From assembly GCA_012103325.1 (NCBI GenBank), contig WLWY01000022.1, positions 1-38,195 of the forward strand: a stretch of 38,195 nt of DNA, written 5' to 3'. Both the position numbers and the translations under genes were made by a program. The notes under the pieces were generated by a model. The model searched no databases. It was not told where the DNA came from and saw only the letters and a list, made by a program, of their open reading frames with translations. Each line of letters opens with the position of its first letter. The first letter of the stretch is position 1. Shown one piece after another: positions 25,388-33,403 of this stretch. This DNA comes from Alphaproteobacteria bacterium (lineage in GTDB: Bacteria; Pseudomonadota; Alphaproteobacteria; UBA8366; GCA-2717185).

Positions 25388-26263
25388 ATGCGCCCTCTGC
25401 TGTCTTCGGAGCATCTCGCGACCTTCCTTGCCATTGTCGAAACCGGCAACCTTGCGCGCGCGGCGGACCGCGTCGCGCGCAGTCAGTCGGCCGTCAGTAT
25501 GCAGCTGCAGAAACTCGAAACCCGCATCGGATCGCGTCTTCTGGACCGCGATGCGCATAGCATTCGGCTTTCGGAAGCAGGAAAGATCCTGCTGCAGCAC
25601 GCCCGCCGGTTCCGCAATCTCAACGAAGAAACCTGGACTGCCCTGACGGAGCCTTTGCTGGAAGGCCGGGTCCGTCTCGGAATCCCCGACGACTATGCGG
25701 TAAATCTGTTGCCGCCCGTACTCGAGGCCTTTGCTTCACGGCACCCCCGGGTGGCGGTCGAGTTGGTTTGTGAACAAAGCGACATGCTGTTCGAAGGACT
25801 GGCGGCGCGCCGGATCGATCTTGCTGTTTACACGCAATCCGATGCGCGGCCGGGTACGTTGCTGCGGTACGAACCGCTTGTCTGGGTCGCGCCCCCGCGC
25901 GCGAAAACGGAGGAAAGCGACCCGCTGCCGCTGGCTCTGTATCAAGAAGGGTCGCTGGATCGGGAGTATACGCTTCGGGCCTTAGAGGAGGACGGGCGGC
26001 GCTACCGCATTGCCTATTCCAGCCCGAGCATCGCCGGCCTGCTCGCCGCGCTCCTAGCGGGCCTCGCGGTTGCGGTCATGACGCGGTGCAGCGTTCCCGA
26101 AGATCTTCGTCTTCTGGGCGCGGAAGCAGAGCTGCCGGTGTTGCCCCCTTTGGGGGTCGCGGTGGCGCTGGCGCCAGGGTTGCAGAATCCGTCAGCGCAG
26201 CGTCTGCACGACGAAATCACCCTTGCCTTATCGGCGGTAGAAACGCACCCTCCGAAAAATTGA
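25388..26263 (+). CDS. LysR family transcriptional regulator
   Basis: A 291-residue LTTR. The N-terminal winged helix-turn-helix is clear: HLATFLAIVETGNLARAADR, then SQSAVSMQLQKLETRIGS and LLDRDAHSIRLSEAGKILL. The remainder is the two-lobed effector domain. It is divergently arranged with the EamA exporter, a typical regulator-transporter pair, and the following alpha/beta hydrolase gene begins 20 bases after its stop, so it could be co-transcribed. The effector is unknown. Confidence 0.92.
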   Translation: MRPLLSSEHLATFLAIVETGNLARAADRVARSQSAVSMQLQKLETRIGSRLLDRDAHSIRLSEAGKILLQHARRFRNLNEETWTALTEPLLEGRVRLGIPDDYAVNLLPPVLEAFASRHPRVAVELVCEQSDMLFEGLAARRIDLAVYTQSDARPGTLLRYEPLVWVAPPRAKTEESDPLPLALYQEGSLDREYTLRALEEDGRRYRIAYSSPSIAGLLAALLAGLAVAVMTRCSVPEDLRLLGAEAELPVLPPLGVAVALAPGLQNPSAQRLHDEITLALSAVETHPPKN

Positions 26264-26283
26264 GCAGCAGGAAGAGGCACATC

Positions 26284-27339
26284 ATGAGCGATGCCACGGT
26301 AGAAAAATTCTCGACAGCGGACTTTCCGCTGCAAAGCGGCGAGACGCTTGCGGAACTTGATATTGCCTACGAGACTTACGGCGACCCGGCGAACGCCCCG
26401 GCCAACACAATACTGCTGCTGCATGGCTATACATCGAACCCGCATGCGGGTGGTGGCGGTCCGCGGAACCCGGGTTGGTGGGAAGGCTTGATCGGTTCTG
26501 GCTGTGCAATCGATACCGATCAGTACTTTGTCATCAGCCCAAATATGCTGGGTTCGTCCTATGGGACCACGGGACCGGGAAGTAAGGCCCCGGCGACCGG
26601 GCATCCTTATGGGCCGAGCTTTCCGGACATCTCGACTCGCGACATGATCGATGCGCATCGTCTGCTGCTCAATCACTTTGGCGTACGGAAGATGGCGGCG
26701 ATTGTTGGCTACTCCTACGGCGGCTATCTGACCTTTCAATGGGGCGTTACCTATCCGGAACGTATGCGCTGCCTGGTGCCGGTAGCGACCGGCTTCACGG
26801 GACGGGGCGACGAAAGTTCCGTTCGCGACCTTGAGCGTCATTTCGAAGCGGCACCGGGCTGGAACGGTGGCGACTTCTATGACGATGACGAAGGGATTGA
26901 GGAAGCTCTGATTGAATTCCGCACCAACGTTTTGCTGAGCTATGGCGTCGACCGGGAACTTTGGGATAAAGGTTTGTCCGAAGAAAAGGTCGCCGCGGGG
27001 CTGCGGAAACAGGCCAAGGCCTGGGCGAAGACGTTCGACCCGAACTCGCTGATCGCACTGCGCCGCTGCGCGGTTCGTTTCAACGCCAAACCCGAGGCCG
27101 CGAATATCAAAGCGCCGTTGCTGTATATTCTGGCGACGACCGACAAGCTATTTGGCCCCGAACTTGGCGAGCCAACCGTAGAGCATATCCGTACCGCCGC
27201 CGGCTCGAAGGCCGAGTATTTCGAACTCGACTCACCCTACGGCCACCGCGCACCGTCCGTCGATTGGGAAAAATGGGGCGATGCCTTGCGTCAGTTCCTG
27301 GACACGCATGCGATGATACGGGCGCAAGCGGCCGAGTAG
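26284..27339 (+). CDS. alpha/beta hydrolase, homoserine O-acetyltransferase-like
   Basis: A 351-residue alpha/beta hydrolase of the homoserine acetyltransferase-like group. The ILLLHGYTSNPHAGGG segment is the oxyanion loop, GYSYGGYLTFQWGVTYPERM holds the nucleophilic Ser, ILATTDKLFGPE the acid, and YGHRAPSVDWEKW the His. True MetX enzymes have a different nucleophile context (GGSMGG), so acyltransferase activity is not assured; hydrolysis of an ester is equally possible. GGAAGAGG precedes ATG 26284. It converges with a second TauD-like gene at only 9 bases. Confidence 0.82.
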   Translation: MSDATVEKFSTADFPLQSGETLAELDIAYETYGDPANAPANTILLLHGYTSNPHAGGGGPRNPGWWEGLIGSGCAIDTDQYFVISPNMLGSSYGTTGPGSKAPATGHPYGPSFPDISTRDMIDAHRLLLNHFGVRKMAAIVGYSYGGYLTFQWGVTYPERMRCLVPVATGFTGRGDESSVRDLERHFEAAPGWNGGDFYDDDEGIEEALIEFRTNVLLSYGVDRELWDKGLSEEKVAAGLRKQAKAWAKTFDPNSLIALRRCAVRFNAKPEAANIKAPLLYILATTDKLFGPELGEPTVEHIRTAAGSKAEYFELDSPYGHRAPSVDWEKWGDALRQFLDTHAMIRAQAAE

Positions 27340-27348
27340 GGTGCCGTC

Positions 27349-28203
27349 CTAAAACGGCCGGTCGCCGTGGATACAGGTGCGGTGCATATGCCGCGTATAG
27401 CGACCCATATCGTAAGGCTCGGCATTATGCATGACGCGGCGATTGTCCCAGATCACGGTGTCGCCGACCCACCATTTGTGGCGATAGATAAATTGCGGTT
27501 GCAGGCAATGTTCGAACAGCGCATCGAGTAGTCCCTGGCTTTCCGCCTCGTCCATCCCTTCCACATGGGTGGTATGACCCGGATTGATGAAGAGCGTCTT
27601 CCGTCCCGTGTCGGGATGGGTACGGGCGATGGGGTGGTAGGTCTCCTTCAGCGCGGCGAACTGCTCCTCTGTCAGTGGCGGGCGCGGACTGCCCTCGGCC
27701 ATCACTTCCAGATAGTGTTTGCGGAAGGTATGGGCGGCACGCTTACCCTCGATCCGACTTTTCAGATCGTCGGGTAACGTCGCATACGCCTGACCCAGAT
27801 CGGCGAACAGCGTATCGCCACCTTCGGGTGGCACTTCGATCGCGTGGACGATCGTCCCGAGATTGGGTTCCTCTTCGAAACAGAGATCGGAATGCCAGTA
27901 GCGGCCAGCATCTGTGATGCCGACATTCTCACCATTCTCCTTGCGGTTCGAGAGGATGACGATTTCCGGCTGGCCCGGCATCAGCACCTTGTCCGGCGTC
28001 GAGGGACGGCGCCCCATCAAGGGGCCGAACCGGCGGGAAAAGGCGAGTTGCGCTTCCGGTGAGAGCGGAAGATTGCGGATCGTGATGACGCCATGATCGA
28101 GGAACGCCTGATGCACGGCTTCAAAATCTTCCTCGCATTCCGGGTCCGCGCCCAATATCTCACCGGCAAAGCCGTTCGGCGCCTGTCGCACTTCGATACT
28201 CAT
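27349..28203 (-). CDS. TauD/TfdA family dioxygenase (second copy)
   Basis: A 284-residue Fe(II)/2-oxoglutarate dioxygenase. The proximal iron ligands are in YWHSDLCFEEEP, the distal His in RVMHNAEPYDMGRYTRH, and the cosubstrate arginine in the HMHRTCIHGD tail. It is clearly a different paralogue from that at 16763. Its gene converges on the hydrolase, and upstream on the same strand lie a GNAT remnant and an enoyl-CoA hydratase. The substrate is unknown; such enzymes often start breakdown of sulfonates, ethers or amines. Confidence 0.9.
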   Translation of the reverse strand: MSIEVRQAPNGFAGEILGADPECEEDFEAVHQAFLDHGVITIRNLPLSPEAQLAFSRRFGPLMGRRPSTPDKVLMPGQPEIVILSNRKENGENVGITDAGRYWHSDLCFEEEPNLGTIVHAIEVPPEGGDTLFADLGQAYATLPDDLKSRIEGKRAAHTFRKHYLEVMAEGSPRPPLTEEQFAALKETYHPIARTHPDTGRKTLFINPGHTTHVEGMDEAESQGLLDALFEHCLQPQFIYRHKWWVGDTVIWDNRRVMHNAEPYDMGRYTRHMHRTCIHGDRPF

Positions 28204-28250
28204 TTGCTTCTCAATCCGTCTCTGCCACGCGGTATTGGGATCATAACGTC

Positions 28251-28450
28251 TTACGCATTAAACAATGACGTGGCGGCCGTTTCGAACCCCAACCGGTCGT
28301 AAAACGCGTGCGCATCGGCGCGGCCGATCTGCGACGACAAGGCGATCGCACCTCATCGGATGAAATCTCGTAACCCAATTGTGCGAGCAGCGGATGGATG
28401 GCGTCGAGATCGTCCGCAGTCATCTCACGAATTGTGCTGGCGCCGCCCAA
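28251..28450 (-). pseudogene. GNAT acetyltransferase remnant with internal deletion
   Basis: The N-terminal part reads STIREMTADDLDAIHPLLAQL and GYEISSDEVR, the typical start of a GNAT acetyltransferase (from a TTG at 28450 or ATG at 28423). From about 28346 the frame changes: a different frame continues as SSQIGRADAHAFYDRLGFE and ends TAATSLFNA at TAA 28251, the characteristic GNAT C-terminus. The acetyl-CoA-binding middle, about 60-80 residues, is missing and the junction is out of frame. It is therefore a decayed gene between the TauD and enoyl-CoA hydratase genes. Confidence 0.75.
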
Positions 28451-28466
28451 GGCCCTCGCCGCCCGA

Positions 28467-29261
28467 TCAATCGCCGCTGCCGAACTCGGGCGTGCGCTTT
28501 TCGACGAAGGCGCGCATGCCTTCGCGCGCATCATCGGACAGGAAGACTTGGCGCTGGGCGCGGTATTCGTAAGCAAGTCCATCGGCGAGCGACTCCTGGG
28601 CGCCGAGATAGACGCCTTGCTTTATCCGGGCCAGGGTTTCCGGCGGGCCTGCAGCCAGCCGCTGCGCGAAGCGCGTGACTTCGCGGGCGAATTCGTTATG
28701 CGAATAGACGTGATTGAGTAACCCAAGGCGCAATGCCTCCGCGGCGTCGAACCGGTCGCCCAGCATCATCAGCTCCATCGCCTTGGCCGTGCCGACGAGT
28801 TGGGGCAGCAGTGAGAAGCCGCCCCAATCCGGCACCAGGCCGATCTTCACGAAACTCTCGGCAAAGATCGCGCGGTCGCTGGCGAGCCGCATGTCGCACG
28901 CCAGGGCAAGGTTCATGCCGCCGCCGGCAGCCGCGCCGTTTATCGCCGCGATGATCGGCTGGCGCATGCCGCGCATGGTCTGGATGACCCGCGCGGCGCG
29001 GGTCATGCGGTCCTCGACCACCTCGGTGTCGTTATCGTCCTGCAGTACCGCCATGCTGACGATGTCTCCACCGGCACAGAACGCCTTGCCCGCGCCGGTG
29101 ATCACGACGCACCGCACCGTGCTGTCATCGGCGAAGGATTCCAGGGTCTCCAGCAGGCGTTCCCGCATCCCGTCCGCGAAAGCGTTCATGGCTTCCGGCC
29201 GGTTCAGGGTGATCGTCCCAACGCCGTCTTCGATGTCTACCAGCAGTCGCTGTTCATTCAT
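28467..29261 (-). CDS. enoyl-CoA hydratase/isomerase family protein
   Basis: A 264-residue crotonase-fold protein with the two oxyanion-hole segments KAFCAGGDIV and NGAAAGGGMNLALACDM. The later VKIGLVPDWGGFSLLPQLVG lacks the usual catalytic Glu pair of true hydratases (Asp and Gly at the key places), so an isomerase or another crotonase activity is possible. ATG at 29261 is chosen because GGAGG lies 6 bases before it; an in-frame extension upstream to 29414 is not family-like. It is a different paralogue from that at 167-964. No fatty-acid operon surrounds it. Confidence 0.87.
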   Translation of the reverse strand: MNEQRLLVDIEDGVGTITLNRPEAMNAFADGMRERLLETLESFADDSTVRCVVITGAGKAFCAGGDIVSMAVLQDDNDTEVVEDRMTRAARVIQTMRGMRQPIIAAINGAAAGGGMNLALACDMRLASDRAIFAESFVKIGLVPDWGGFSLLPQLVGTAKAMELMMLGDRFDAAEALRLGLLNHVYSHNEFAREVTRFAQRLAAGPPETLARIKQGVYLGAQESLADGLAYEYRAQRQVFLSDDAREGMRAFVEKRTPEFGSGD

Positions 29262-29361
29262 CTTTGCCTCCGCGGCTATTCCTTGGCATGCTCTACAAAC
29301 GGTACAGGCAAGCGCCGGTCCGGGAAACCTCTTCGGCGCGGAAAAAGGGGAGTTAGTGCCG

Positions 29362-29472
29362 ATGCTAGCAAGAAACAAGAGCACCACGGGAGAGTGGCTC
29401 GTCGCGTCCGCCATCGTGGCGATTATCGCGGCGACCGTCTTTGTTGCATATTTTGCGCGTGGCCTGGGATAG
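29362..29472 (+). CDS. small single-helix membrane protein
   Basis: A 36-residue open frame, MLARNKSTTGEWLVAS followed by a hydrophobic stretch AIVAIIAATVFVAYFARGLG, with AGGGGAG 9 bases before the ATG. The one predicted transmembrane helix and clean ribosome binding site make it a plausible small membrane protein, too short for usual gene callers. It diverges from the enoyl-CoA hydratase gene. No homologue is recognised. Confidence 0.5.
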   Translation: MLARNKSTTGEWLVASAIVAIIAATVFVAYFARGLG

Positions 29473-29690
29473 ACGTCGTTTTTGCCGCCGTCTTGGCGTT
29501 GGGAAGCGGCACCACGGGATTCATTTGATTGAGATCACTAGCGCGCCTGCGTATGACTGAATTTCGTTGGAGATTTGGGTTAGACCTGTCCATGTTCGCG
29601 GGCTCAATGGATCGTGTAAATCGTTCGATATTTTCTGCCAATGAATCGCACCGGATCGAAAATACGAATAATAGAAATTGAGAAAATAAA

Positions 29691-29703
29691 CCCTCATTGA
29701 GGG
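29691..29703. terminator. short hairpin in the 29473-29999 spacer
   Basis: CCCTC (29691-29695) and GAGGG (29699-29703) with a 3-base ATT loop; outside it AAACC and GGTTT extend the pairing with an internal loop. On the minus strand it is followed by TTTATTTTC, on the plus strand by no T-run. It could end transcription running leftwards. No gene uses it obviously. Confidence 0.35.
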
Positions 29704-29776
29704 CGGTTTCTCGGTTAGTCACCGCGAATACAGTTCGGTTTCTCAGACTAGAACGGGAAAAAATAGGCATAGTCGC

Positions 29777-29830
29777 TTATCGCGATAATGCCAAACGAAT
29801 CTAAACAACGTTATCGGGAATTACGATAAC
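29777..29830. promoter_or_regulatory. two dyads sharing the half-site TTATCG
   Basis: TTATCGCGATAA (29777-29788) is a perfect palindrome. Downstream, GTTATCG (29810-29816) and CGATAAC (29824-29830) form a perfect 7-bp inverted repeat around a 7-base loop. The same TTATCG/CGATAA half-site in both suggests two binding sites of one regulator, about 33-45 bases apart. They lie upstream of the CRP-type site of the FecR-RTX gene. The regulator is unknown. Confidence 0.45.
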
Positions 29831-29874
29831 TGACTGATTTTAATTCCACAAATAACCCATTTAGGGGCTTGCTC

Positions 29875-29890
29875 TGTGACGTAGATCACA
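29875..29890 (+). promoter_or_regulatory. CRP-type site of the FecR-RTX gene
   Basis: TGTGACGTAGATCACA is a perfect TGTGA-N6-TCACA dyad. A -10-like TAGCAT lies at 29912-29917, which would put the transcript start near 29924, about 41.5 bases from the dyad centre, the class II CRP position. The pattern is seen; a CRP/FNR-family activator is inferred. Confidence 0.6.
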
Positions 29891-29921
29891 TACGTTCCAG
29901 GAAAATTTAGATAGCATTTTA

Positions 29922-29948
29922 TTTAAATTCGCGAAAAATGAATTTAAA
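29922..29948 (+). promoter_or_regulatory. inverted repeat at the expected transcript 5-prime end
   Basis: TTTAAATTC (29922-29930) and GAATTTAAA (29940-29948) are a perfect 9-bp inverted repeat with a 9-base loop. It begins at the predicted start of the FecR-RTX transcript, so it could be a protective 5-prime hairpin or an AT-rich operator. Confidence 0.4.
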
Positions 29949-29975
29949 ACGCGCGAATTGCGTTGAACGTTAACA

Positions 29976-29992
29976 ACTCCCGCTTTTGGAGT
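29976..29992 (+). promoter_or_regulatory. hairpin covering the ribosome binding site
   Basis: ACTCC (29976-29980) pairs with GGAGT (29988-29992) around CGCTTTT. GGAG is the ribosome binding site of the ATG at 30000, so this stem would hide it and could limit translation. Confidence 0.4.
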
Positions 29993-29999
29993 CTTAATC

Positions 30000-32900
30000 A
30001 TGGCGATCCCGATGCATCCTGGTTTGGGTGCTCATCAGGTCAACACGCGGTCTGCGTCCGAGGCAAATGAGGTATCGGTTATCGATAGCTCTGCGCGTGC
30101 GGCGGTCGTGTTGCCCGATGCGCGGTTCGCAGGCGATACGCAGTTTCTCCAACAGGGCGGCGATTTGCTGCTGATCGCTCCGGACGGCGACGTTCTCATT
30201 GTGCGCGATTATTTTCTGTCTGATCCGCCCCCTGATCTGTTGACGCCGGAAGGGAGCCGACTAACGCCGGCCCTGGTGGATTCGTTCACGGCGTCGGAAG
30301 CGGCTGGACAATACGCGCAAGCTGGGGAAAGCGCGGAGATCCCCATCGGCCAGATCACCGGTGCGAGCGGTCAGGTATTCGTGGTCCGGGCCAACGGCGT
30401 TCGCGAGGCCATCGCTGTAGGCGACCCCATCTATACGGGCGACGTAATCGAAACGGCCGATGGCGGCGCCGTCGATATGCTGTTCGCTGATATGACAACC
30501 TTTGCCTTGGGCGGCGGCGCCCGGTTTGTCGTGGATTCGTTTGTTTTCGATGCAGACACCATGGAAGGGACGTCGTCTTTTACAATTCTAAACGGGACGT
30601 TTGTATTTGCGGCCGGCGAAATCGCGGCGATCGATCCCTTCGCAATGACGATCAACTCGCCGGTTGCCACTATCGGCGTGCGGGCTGCGCGCGGCGCTGG
30701 TGAGATTAATGCTGCGGGACAGACCAGCAGATTTACCGTTTTCGACGGAGAGATGCTGGTTGCCACCGATGCCGGCAGTGCTGCGCTGACCGAGCCGCGC
30801 GAGACGGTATTCGTGACCCGTTTCGATGCGCCGCCGTCGGAGATTGTCATTCTCACGGAAACCGAGATCGACGGATTCTATGGCAGCCTTAAGCACATAT
30901 CAGACAATTATTATGACGCCGAATTTGGGGATGGCCGGGAAGCCGGCGGTGATATCGGCGCCGGCAAAGGCGGGTTGAACCTGGATCAATTGGCCGAAAC
31001 CCTATCGGAGGTGGCGCCGGCTGCGGGGCCGTCCGACGAGACCGGCGGGAGCGACGCGCCACCAAGTCTAGGTTCCCTTTTCCGAACGGATACGACACCC
31101 TTTCGCACGGGAGGCGAGCCGATATTTGGACTGGGGACCGGTGACCCCATAGGCGGTGGAACGCCAGTAAGCGGAGGGGCGCTGGGTGGCGCCGAAGGCG
31201 GCGGAACCGGACCTGCCGGCACCGATGATCCAGTCATTGATGTTGCAGTGAGTGAGCAAGGTTCCGGCGACGGCAGTGGCGAGGGTGGCGGTGCGGGCTC
31301 CGGCGACGATGGCGGCGCGGGTTCTGGCGACGGTGGCGGTACGGGCTCCGGTGACGGCGGCGGCGAAGGTTCTGGTGACGGTGGCGGCGAGGGCTCCGGT
31401 GACGGCGGCGGCGAGGGCTCCGGCGACGGCGGCGGCGAGGGCTCCGGCGACGGTGGCGGCGAGGGCTCCGGCGACGGCGGCGGTGAAGGTTCTGGCGACG
31501 GCGGCGGCGAGGGCTCCGGTGACGGTGGCGGCGAGGGCTCCGGCGACGGCGGCGGCGAAGGTTCCGGTGACGGCGGCGGCGAAGGTTCTGGCGACGGCGG
31601 CGGCGAGGGCTCCGGCGACGGTGGCGGCGAGGGCTCCGGCGACGGCGGCGGTGAAGGTTCTGGCGACGGCGGCGGCGAGGGCTCTGGTGACGGCGGCGGC
31701 GAGGGCTCCGGCGATGGCGGCGGTGAAGGTTCCGGTGGGTCGGAAAACGATACAATTGCTGGTTCGTCGGGCAACGACGCGATCGTAGGCTCTACTGGTG
31801 ACGATACGATTTCTGGTGGTTCGGGCAATGATCGCCTGCGGGGTGGGGCAGGCAATGATGTGTTTCTCGTATCCGGTTCCAACGATGGTTTCGATCGGAT
31901 TTCCGGTGGTGAAGGTTTCGACCGGGTCGTCGGCAGTGATGGCGACGACGTTATTGGGCTGTCGCGTTACGCGGACGTTGACTTTGTCGAGGAGATTGAT
32001 GGCGGTGCGGGGACGAATGTCATCCGAGGAACGTCGGGTGGAAATAGGCTGGATTTCGGCGAGACGCGGTTAATCGGGATAGCACGAATTGAAGCGGGTC
32101 CGGGTAACGATGGCGTTGTCGGCTCTGCTGGAGACGATACGATTTCTGGTGGTTCGGGCAATGATCGTTTGCAGGGTGGGGCGGGCGATGATGTGTTTCT
32201 CGTGTCCGGTTCCGGCGATGGTTTTGACCGCATTTCCGGTGGCGAGGGTTTTGACCGGGTCGTCGGAAGTGATGGTGACGACGTTATTGGGCTGTCGCGT
32301 TACGCGGACGTTGACTTTGTCGAGGAGATCGTTGGCGGTGCGGGAACGAATGTTATTCGGGGCACTTCCGGCGGCAATCGGCTTGATTTCAGTGCAACTG
32401 TACTGACCGACATCGCGAAGATCGAAGGCGGTGGCGGTAATGATGCGATTACCGGCTCTGCTGCGAATGACACGATCGACGGTGGGTCGGGTAACGACCG
32501 CTTGAGAGGCGGTGCCGGCGACGATGTCTTTCTCGTATCCGGTTCAGGCGATGGTTTCGACCGCATTTCCGGCGGTGCAGGCCTCGACCTTATTTTGGGC
32601 AGTGGCGGCGACGATGTTATTGGGCTGTCGCGTTACGCGGATGTCGACACTGTCGAGGAGATCGATGGCGGTGCGGGAACGAACGTCATTCAGGGCACTT
32701 CCGGCGGCAATCGGCTTGATTTCAGTGCAACTGTACTGACCGACATCGCGAGGATCGAAGGCGGTGGCGGCAACGATGCGATTACTGGTTCTGCTGCGAA
32801 TGACACGATCGTCGGTGGGTCGGGTAACGACCGCTTGACCGGTGGCGCGGGCGACGATGTTTTGATCGGCGGTAGCGGATCGGACCGGATGTTCGGTGGC

Positions 32901-33308
32901 GAGGGGAACGATAGGTTTTTCATCGAAAACGATAACTTCGCATTCCTCGACGGTGGCGCGGGAATCGACACCGTCGCGTTCGATTTTGCGCTGGATCTCC
33001 GCAACGTGGCGAATAACAACCTGCGCGGTATCGAGAGTTTCGATCTCGGTAATGGCGGGAACGCCACGCTGACAATCGGACTAGACGATATCCTCGCGGC
33101 GACGAACGGTTTTAATGCGCTGACCGGCAGTGAAAATACGCTGGTGGTACGCGGCGGCGATGACAGCGATGCGGTGGACATTGTCGGTGGGGATTTCGAT
33201 GTGAGCGCTGATAGCCTGGATACGGACAACGATGGTACCGCAGAGGGATATACGGTGTTCCATGACAGTGCATCCGGTGCGACCGTCTACGTCGAAAACG
33301 TGGCATAG
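30000..33308 (+). CDS. FecR-domain, Gly-rich linker, RTX repeat surface protein
   Basis: A 1102-residue protein. Residues about 113-230 are a FecR-like domain (IGQITGASGQVFVVRANG, GDPIYTGDVIETADGGAVDM, GVRAARGAGE). Residues about 433-576 are a low-complexity run of GSGDGGGX octapeptides, 17 regular copies. Residues about 582-990 hold calcium-binding RTX nonapeptides (GGSGNDRLRGGAGNDVF type) in three nearly identical 111-residue modules, then a last RTX block and a unique C-terminus. There is no Sec signal, as for type I-secreted RTX proteins, whose signal is C-terminal. No secretion genes are in the window. Likely role: large calcium-binding adhesin, matrix or surface protein. The upstream region holds dyads and a CRP-type site. 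A HAD-like protein, a CHAT lipoprotein and a PEP-CTERM protein follow. Confidence 0.85.
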   Translation: MAIPMHPGLGAHQVNTRSASEANEVSVIDSSARAAVVLPDARFAGDTQFLQQGGDLLLIAPDGDVLIVRDYFLSDPPPDLLTPEGSRLTPALVDSFTASEAAGQYAQAGESAEIPIGQITGASGQVFVVRANGVREAIAVGDPIYTGDVIETADGGAVDMLFADMTTFALGGGARFVVDSFVFDADTMEGTSSFTILNGTFVFAAGEIAAIDPFAMTINSPVATIGVRAARGAGEINAAGQTSRFTVFDGEMLVATDAGSAALTEPRETVFVTRFDAPPSEIVILTETEIDGFYGSLKHISDNYYDAEFGDGREAGGDIGAGKGGLNLDQLAETLSEVAPAAGPSDETGGSDAPPSLGSLFRTDTTPFRTGGEPIFGLGTGDPIGGGTPVSGGALGGAEGGGTGPAGTDDPVIDVAVSEQGSGDGSGEGGGAGSGDDGGAGSGDGGGTGSGDGGGEGSGDGGGEGSGDGGGEGSGDGGGEGSGDGGGEGSGDGGGEGSGDGGGEGSGDGGGEGSGDGGGEGSGDGGGEGSGDGGGEGSGDGGGEGSGDGGGEGSGDGGGEGSGDGGGEGSGDGGGEGSGGSENDTIAGSSGNDAIVGSTGDDTISGGSGNDRLRGGAGNDVFLVSGSNDGFDRISGGEGFDRVVGSDGDDVIGLSRYADVDFVEEIDGGAGTNVIRGTSGGNRLDFGETRLIGIARIEAGPGNDGVVGSAGDDTISGGSGNDRLQGGAGDDVFLVSGSGDGFDRISGGEGFDRVVGSDGDDVIGLSRYADVDFVEEIVGGAGTNVIRGTSGGNRLDFSATVLTDIAKIEGGGGNDAITGSAANDTIDGGSGNDRLRGGAGDDVFLVSGSGDGFDRISGGAGLDLILGSGGDDVIGLSRYADVDTVEEIDGGAGTNVIQGTSGGNRLDFSATVLTDIARIEGGGGNDAITGSAANDTIVGGSGNDRLTGGAGDDVLIGGSGSDRMFGGEGNDRFFIENDNFAFLDGGAGIDTVAFDFALDLRNVANNNLRGIESFDLGNGGNATLTIGLDDILAATNGFNALTGSENTLVVRGGDDSDAVDIVGGDFDVSADSLDTDNDGTAEGYTVFHDSASGATVYVENVA
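31296..31727 (+). repeat. 24-bp tandem repeat coding for GSGDGGGX
   Basis: Eighteen units of 24 bases with the consensus GGCTCCGGCGACGGCGGCGG+CGAG; the first codes GSGDDGGA, the next GSGDGGGT and the other 16 GSGDGGGE. Differences are mostly silent third bases. Because 24 is a multiple of three, other frames also stay open, which creates false long frames on both strands. Confidence 0.95.
31806..32804 (+). repeat. three tandem 333-bp RTX modules
   Basis: Equivalent positions recur exactly at 31806, 32139, 32472 and 32805, a 333-base (111-residue) period. Each module holds RTX nonapeptides, a GFDRISGG segment, IGLSRYADVD, VEEI-GGAGTNVI-GTSGGNRLDF and a spacer. Differences between copies are few, so the duplication is recent or homogenised by recombination. 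Confidence 0.92.
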
Positions 33309-33403
33309 CCATACGGGCTGCTGGATTTAGCATTCGGTCTGAGCCTGTTTTCGTTTAGCCTTTATGAGCGGCCGCGAGGCAGCGCGGGCTTGTGGAGGAT
33401 CGG

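Noticed and set aside
31252..31788. Plus-strand Ala/Val/Arg-rich frame
   Set aside because: Same repeat artefact in a shifted frame of the RTX gene.
30986..31882. Minus-strand frame rich in PSPEPSPP repeats
   Set aside because: An artefact of the 24-bp repeat, whose multiple-of-three unit keeps antisense frames open; it has no start signal.
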